Translations under genes and position numbers: made by a program
Shown here: in pieces, positions 59,323-64,000 of the stretch
How the letters are laid out: each line of letters opens with the position of its first letter
Position numbering within the stretch: the first letter of the stretch is position 1
The notes under the pieces: generated by a model
Told to the model about the DNA's origin: nothing
The model's input: only the letters and a program-made list of their open reading frames with translations
The model's database searches: none
Source of the DNA: an uncultured Duncaniella sp.
GTDB taxonomy: Bacteria > Bacteroidota > Bacteroidia > Bacteroidales > Muribaculaceae
Direction: 5' to 3'
Assembly (NCBI GenBank): GCA_910586665.1
Contig: CAJUIX010000005.1
Coordinates: 62,001-126,000, forward strand
DNA: 64,000 bases

Positions 59323-62300
59323 TTATCTGAGCACCTTGGTGGTCACTGTGCGGCCTGATTCGAGAGTGTCGACACGGATGAGGACACCTTCGGCAGAGGC
59401 ATCGACGCGGATACCCTGGAGATTATAGTAGACGGTGGACACGACAGGCTCGTCGACATAGATGCCGCAGCTGCCCGAAGTGATTCCGCCGACACCGACA
59501 GCCTCGCCAAGACCGCCCATTTCGTTGGCGGCACGGACAGAGTAGACAGCCTCGTCGGCACGGGCGGTTGTCACGTCAAATTTGGGTTCGACGGTGAAGG
59601 CAATCACCTTGCCGTTCTTGCAGACGGCCCAGCAGGAAGCGTAGTCGCTGTCGTCCCATGTGAGGAGGCCGTTCTCGAACTTGACATTGGCGGGAGCGGG
59701 AGCCTGCTCGGTGGCGCTTGCGGGATCCCAGTCGTCATCACCACCCATTACGACTTCGTAGCTCACGGCGTCGGCCTCTTCCTTGGTGAGGACGGGGTTG
59801 TTCTCATGAGTGTTGCTGAAGATTTTCTTGCGCTGACCGAGGTCAATGACAGTGCCGTTGGCAGTCATGGAGTTGTACTCGGCAAAGCGTGCGGGCCAGC
59901 CGTCGCCCATCTCGTTCCAACCAGCAGCAGAAGGCTTGACAGTCATCTTGGTGTCGATGAAGAGAGCGATAGGTGTGCCCTTGCCCCAGGGACGGCCGAG
60001 AGTATAGTTGCCGTCGAGCATCTCGCTCTCACCCACAATCTCACAGTCCTTGAAAATGTAGCCATACTTCTTGGGAACAGAGGGAACAGCGAGGTAACCA
60101 CCCTCACCACACATCTGAAGAGTGACAGCGTTGTAATAGACGTCGCCCTTGCCGCAGAGGAAGTCGGTGCAACCACGGAGGAGACCGCCTTCGAAGTAGA
60201 AGCGTGAACGCTCGTTGTTGGAAACATAGGTGTCCTGGTAAGCCCAGAGGCAAACGTCCTTCATGACAGTCTTGTCAGACTTGTCGTTGAGCACGATGTC
60301 ACGACCGGCACCGTCGCCCATAGAGCTCTTCATGGTGAGATTCTGGAAGTAAGTGCCGGTGGCGTTCTTCTCGAGACTGAGGACGTCGCCTCGGCCGATA
60401 CCCTCCATGACAGCGGGCTTGTCGGGAAGAGTGTTGGTGATGACTACGCCGTCAACGCTCTCGCCGATGAAGGAGATGTTGGGCACATTAATATAGGTGG
60501 TGGGATCGGGATATTCCTTCTCGTCGGTGCCAAGCTTGGTGGCAGTGGCGCTGGCGGGAATACGGTATTCTCCGTCGTGGATGAAGATGCGGAAACGCTT
60601 GGTCTTGTCATCGCGCGAAGAGGCGGCCTTGATAGCGGCAAGGAGCTCGTCGACAGTGCTTACTTCGGCATCGAAGAGAGCCTTGGCCACTGTCGGGCGG
60701 TTCTTGGTGGTGAAGTTGATAGTGATAGCGTCCTTGAGAGCATTGTCGGTGAGGTCAGAGACAGAGCCTGCGGGGAGCGAGAAGGTGTACTTGCTGTTGT
60801 AGGCAAGGTTCTTGTACTGGAACATCACAGTCTTGCCGGTCACGGAAGGAGTGAGGGTGAGGTCACCGAGAGTGGCCTTGGTGCCTTCCTTGACTTTCAC
60901 TTTCTCATCGAAGGTGAGGACAATCTTACCGTTGATAGAGGCTGTGGTCGAGCCTTCGGCGGGGACGAAGGATACGAGGACGGGGGCAGTGCCGTCGTCG
61001 ATGAGCTTGGACGTGCCTGTGATGTAGGTTGCACCGAGGCAAGCACCGTCGTTGTCAGACACCGTGCCGTCTACTTCAGAATTTTTATCGGCAATCCAGC
61101 GGATATAGACAGTTTTCTGATTGTTGGCTTCGGCAGGAAGGGTAAACTCACCGTCGGTCCACTTCTTTGTACCTTCCATGAAAATGGTGCCGACAGGTTT
61201 CCAGTTTTCTCCGTCGAGAGAGTACTCTACGTTATACTTCTGATAGGCATTATAGTTATAGACCATAGCGGTGATGACCTTCAGGTCGGTGAAGGCTTCG
61301 GCGTTGACCATAGTCTGCCAGTAGTACTCGCCAAGGCCTGTGGTGCGCCAGTTGACAGCGCCGGGACGGCCTTCGTAGCCGTTCTTGTCAGAAGCCAAGC
61401 TCTTGTCGAGCCAGCCGGTAGTGGTGCCGTCGGCATTGCGGAGGACGAGGGCGGCTGCATCGTTGTCGGCAGAAGCGAAGTCGGCGGCACGGCCGTCGTT
61501 ACCCTTGCGGACGAAGTCCCAGCCGGCGAGGAAGTCGACAGCCGAATAGTTGGCGGTGATGACCTTGTCGGCATCCATGACGATAGAAATCTCGCTTGAA
61601 GACTGGCCGTCGCTCCAGTTGGTGAAGGCCACGACGGGGTTGCTTGCGGCTGCGAGGGTGACAGTTGTGCCCTCCTCATACATATTCCTGCCGTCGATGA
61701 CTACTGGTTCGGGGGTCGGGGTGACCATGTAGAGTTTGGCGCCGCCGTCGACAGAATAGTCGAGCGAGTAGGTTTTGATCTGCTCAAAGTTGGCGATGAG
61801 TTCGGAGTTTGCATTGACTTTGTAAACAAAGACAGGCTCGGCGGAAACTTCCTTGCCGGCAGCGTCGGTCCAGTTGACAAACTTGTAGCCGAAATTGCGG
61901 GCAGCGGTCAGTTTCACCTCTGTCCCTTCCTCATATTCCTCGGCTGCGGGATAGGCGGTAATCTTGCCCCCGTCCTCGATGTTGGCTGAAAGCTTGAGTG
62001 AGAACTTCTCGACAGCCTCGACAGTGCCGTTGAGGACACCGTTGATGTGCACGTCGGAAACAAGGAGGCCCTTGGTGTTGGCATAGCCGTTGTTCATGAC
62101 GAGGTTGAAGCCTTCGCCCGAAGTGAGAGCCTTCTGCTGCTCGGGAGTGAGGGTATATTCAAACTTGGTGGTATAAGTCTCGTCGGCACCGTGCTTGTCG
62201 TCAGCCTGGGTCTTATTGTTGCGGTGGGGAGTGATTGTAGCGAATGTCTCCACAACGTCGCTGCCGCTGATTTCGCCCTTGACAGTCACATCCTTGCCGG

Positions 62301-63795
62301 CACCGTCGGTACCGTCACGACCGATGTAGAAACTGATGCTGACAGGGGTGAATTTTAGGCCCTTGACAGGCTTGACACACCATTTAATAATATCGGTGGG
62401 GCCGTTGAAAGAAGCGATGTCGACAAACTTGACGTCGGGACACATGGTGGTGGTGATAACTTTCTTATAGTTGCACTCGCCGATGTCGAAGTTTGCAATC
62501 GAGAAGGTGCTTTCAGGGGTGATTGTAAGGTCGGTCATATAGTCGGCCGAGTTGAAGGCCCAGACCACGGATGCTTCCTTATTATCAAAGCTTGTGCCGG
62601 TCAGATCTTTCGGGACGTAGGGGAGCATCACCTGGACGAAGCGGTAGTAGGAGCCGTCGCCGATGACGAGGTCAACGAACTCGGCCTTTGACTGGCAGGT
62701 GAAGGATGGCTGGGTACTGCCATTGCCGATAGCGATGCCGTCGACAGTGGTTGTCGTGGGAGCACTATATGCCTCGGTCGATACCACGGCGCCTTTGCAT
62801 GAAGGCACTTTGAAAGTTGTGCCTGAGTTCATCTGGGCCCAGTCGTTCCAGTTGGCATTGGCAATCTTACCGCCATTGCGGGTGTCGAAATCAAGCTTGA
62901 CATCAATCACTTCGGTGCCAATCTTAACCTGTGTCACCCAGAAGCCGCTGACACCCTCGAACCCTACGACGGGAGCGCCGTTCTGACGCTGGAAATCCCA
63001 GCGGAGGGTGACGGCGTCAGTGCGGTCGGCGAGAGTGACGGCGTTGTCGACGAAGACGGGGGTAAGGGCCATGTCGGCTGCAACGGTAACGATTTCACCA
63101 ATCTCATAGTTCTTGCTACCGTCAGTCCAACTGACGAGGGTCTTGCCTTCCTGATACATTGTGAAGTTGGCGGGAACGGTGAAGGTCTTTCCTTCCTCAA
63201 CCTTGAGTTCGGCGGGAAGAATGCCTGCGCCCTCATAGCTGCCGAAGCCGAAGGTGATTTTGTGGTCCTCGACGAGATCGGAAGCCTCAGCCTTTGCCAC
63301 GGATATGAATGGGGTGTAGTTGCCCGGTTTTAATGTCAGCGTTGTCGCGCCACCTTTATATACTCCATATACGATGTTCTTCTCACGGTCGCCGTGGAAA
63401 CAGGTGCCGTCGTTGCTATTGATTTTAAGCACTTCTTTGCCATCGCTATCAAAAGCGGGAGCGTCGCCATTACCGTACTGGCATGTTCCAAGGCCAATTT
63501 TTACGGGGCCGTCGACAGCAAAGGTAAGGCTTACGCCCACACATCCGTGGTCATTGTTGTAACGACCGTTGAAAACGGCATTTGCACTCGCGTCTGTCGC
63601 ATCGACACGCGTAAGGGTGCCGTCGGAATTAACAATAATTCCGAAAGACACGGTCTTTTGTCCGGCCACTTCCTCGGCCGAAAGAATTCCTTCGCCTTCA
63701 AGATTCAACTTGAAGTCCTTAAACTCGGCTCTTGCGGACTGGACTCCCAGCAGATAGGCCAAGACAAGGACAAGGTTCCAAAGTCTTTTTGTCAT
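59323..63795 (-). CDS. Large secreted pectin methylesterase (CE8) with InlB-like and Ig-like modules
   Basis: 1490 residues, signal peptide MTKRLWNLVLVLAYLLGVQSARAE. The N-terminal two thirds hold beta-rich modules, including InlB-B/listerial-type repeats (EEGTEVKLTAARNFGYKFVN, ANFE) and an Ig-like domain (APVLVSFVPAEGSTTASING to INFTT). The CE8 pectinesterase domain covers about 1065-1360: GDGAGRDIVL, YQDTYVSNNERSRFYFEGG with the first catalytic Asp, GCTDFLCGKG with the second, and LGRPWGKG with the substrate Arg. The tail YYNLQGIRVDASAEGVLIRV resembles Bacteroidetes secretion/sorting tails. De-esterifies homogalacturonan, complementing the arabinose and rhamnose enzymes at the window's left end. 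Confidence 0.9.
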   Translation of the reverse strand: MTKRLWNLVLVLAYLLGVQSARAEFKDFKLNLEGEGILSAEEVAGQKTVSFGIIVNSDGTLTRVDATDASANAVFNGRYNNDHGCVGVSLTFAVDGPVKIGLGTCQYGNGDAPAFDSDGKEVLKINSNDGTCFHGDREKNIVYGVYKGGATTLTLKPGNYTPFISVAKAEASDLVEDHKITFGFGSYEGAGILPAELKVEEGKTFTVPANFTMYQEGKTLVSWTDGSKNYEIGEIVTVAADMALTPVFVDNAVTLADRTDAVTLRWDFQRQNGAPVVGFEGVSGFWVTQVKIGTEVIDVKLDFDTRNGGKIANANWNDWAQMNSGTTFKVPSCKGAVVSTEAYSAPTTTTVDGIAIGNGSTQPSFTCQSKAEFVDLVIGDGSYYRFVQVMLPYVPKDLTGTSFDNKEASVVWAFNSADYMTDLTITPESTFSIANFDIGECNYKKVITTTMCPDVKFVDIASFNGPTDIIKWCVKPVKGLKFTPVSISFYIGRDGTDGAGKDVTVKGEISGSDVVETFATITPHRNNKTQADDKHGADETYTTKFEYTLTPEQQKALTSGEGFNLVMNNGYANTKGLLVSDVHINGVLNGTVEAVEKFSLKLSANIEDGGKITAYPAAEEYEEGTEVKLTAARNFGYKFVNWTDAAGKEVSAEPVFVYKVNANSELIANFEQIKTYSLDYSVDGGAKLYMVTPTPEPVVIDGRNMYEEGTTVTLAAASNPVVAFTNWSDGQSSSEISIVMDADKVITANYSAVDFLAGWDFVRKGNDGRAADFASADNDAAALVLRNADGTTTGWLDKSLASDKNGYEGRPGAVNWRTTGLGEYYWQTMVNAEAFTDLKVITAMVYNYNAYQKYNVEYSLDGENWKPVGTIFMEGTKKWTDGEFTLPAEANNQKTVYIRWIADKNSEVDGTVSDNDGACLGATYITGTSKLIDDGTAPVLVSFVPAEGSTTASINGKIVLTFDEKVKVKEGTKATLGDLTLTPSVTGKTVMFQYKNLAYNSKYTFSLPAGSVSDLTDNALKDAITINFTTKNRPTVAKALFDAEVSTVDELLAAIKAASSRDDKTKRFRIFIHDGEYRIPASATATKLGTDEKEYPDPTTYINVPNISFIGESVDGVVITNTLPDKPAVMEGIGRGDVLSLEKNATGTYFQNLTMKSSMGDGAGRDIVLNDKSDKTVMKDVCLWAYQDTYVSNNERSRFYFEGGLLRGCTDFLCGKGDVYYNAVTLQMCGEGGYLAVPSVPKKYGYIFKDCEIVGESEMLDGNYTLGRPWGKGTPIALFIDTKMTVKPSAAGWNEMGDGWPARFAEYNSMTANGTVIDLGQRKKIFSNTHENNPVLTKEEADAVSYEVVMGGDDDWDPASATEQAPAPANVKFENGLLTWDDSDYASCWAVCKNGKVIAFTVEPKFDVTTARADEAVYSVRAANEMGGLGEAVGVGGITSGSCGIYVDEPVVSTVYYNLQGIRVDASAEGVLIRVDTLESGRTVTTKVLR

Positions 63796-64000
63796 AAAAT
63801 GAAATTAATAATGATTGGTATTAAATTTATTAATAATAAGATAGTTGCCGTGAAATGTAAGTCTTATTGTATTTAGGCGATAAGGCTTGATGTATCAGCG
63901 ATTTAAGATATTGCAAAGCTACGATATAATATGCTAATATACAATAGGTAAGGAGGAAAAATTTGTTACTTTTTGACGTATGTTTTGTTATACGGGAGCA
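63796..64000. other. Right-edge noncoding region
   Basis: AT-rich, with no gene visible before the window ends. It holds the promoter of the CE8 gene. Confidence 0.7.
63914..63945 (-). promoter_or_regulatory. Promoter of the pectin methylesterase gene
   Basis: On the minus strand ATTG (63942-63945), 20 nt, TAGCTTTG (63914-63921) then C. The leader is about 115 nt. Confidence 0.7.

Noticed and set aside
59323..63795. A definite type IX secretion sorting domain on the CE8 protein
   Set aside because: The YYNLQG-type tail is suggestive, but no T9SS genes are in the window and the tail is degenerate, so it is mentioned only as a resemblance.

Overview
The window looks like chromosomal DNA of a gut Bacteroidales bacterium, most likely Muribaculaceae. 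That family assignment is an inference. The supports are: GC-rich genes in AT-rich gaps; almost no Shine-Dalgarno sequences; many promoters of the Bacteroidetes type (TTTG, 19-21 nt, TAnnTTTG); and typical gene families (GLPGLI proteins, OM beta-barrel receptors, TlpA-type thioredoxins, GH127/GH78/GH29 enzymes, a CBM20-GH77 MalQ). I saw no rRNA, tRNA, CRISPR array, insertion sequence or prophage.

Layout. 1-5442 (minus): a pectin/arabinan operon of GH127, a beta-helix protein and GH78, the last running off the left edge, with no SusC/SusD pair. 5674-10143 (minus): a PiT phosphate transporter and an overlapping response regulator/sensor kinase pair. 10300-12344 (plus): a GH29 fucosidase coupled to cutC. 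12345-13722: an AT-richer islet with a small membrane PH-like protein, a candidate minus-strand small RNA and a HEPN-type Abi protein whose stop overlaps the next start. 13719-19597: a transglutaminase-like protein, a membrane-anchored HTH regulator and an OM barrel receptor. 19711-25067: a DUF1846 protein, ugd and a class A PBP. 25189-29471: a PorT-like barrel, a C1 peptidase, an EamA exporter and a cryptic ATP-grasp-like protein. 29635-33043: a TlpA-type protein, maf, a RelE-type toxin-antitoxin pair and an unknown. 33256-40532: four GLPGLI paralogues around one OM receptor, plus a barrel-like protein. 40833-43720: a TraB/ABC/GntR operon. 43946-46697 (minus): an LRR protein and dnaB. 46833-57192 (plus): ispE, grpE-dnaJ, mazG, a PD-(D/E)XK nuclease, an M16 protease and malQ. 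57293-63795 (minus): TIGR02757, a TlpA-type protein and a 1490-residue pectin methylesterase.

Themes. Plant-pectin breakdown appears at both ends, fucose release in the middle and malto-oligosaccharide use near the right end. Envelope biology is dense. Three intergenic repeat families recur: about 95-104-bp elements with 28-bp inverted ends (29.5, 34.1 and 40.5 kb), degenerate heptamer arrays (TAAACTC/TATACTC) just before start codons, and degenerate 9-mer arrays (CTCCTATTA/GCCCTACTA).

The best leads for something undescribed are the abi locus with its candidate small RNA, the four-GLPGLI/one-receptor cluster with a shared C-terminal tail, the start-codon repeat arrays, and promoters so close to start codons that the mRNAs should be leaderless or nearly so.
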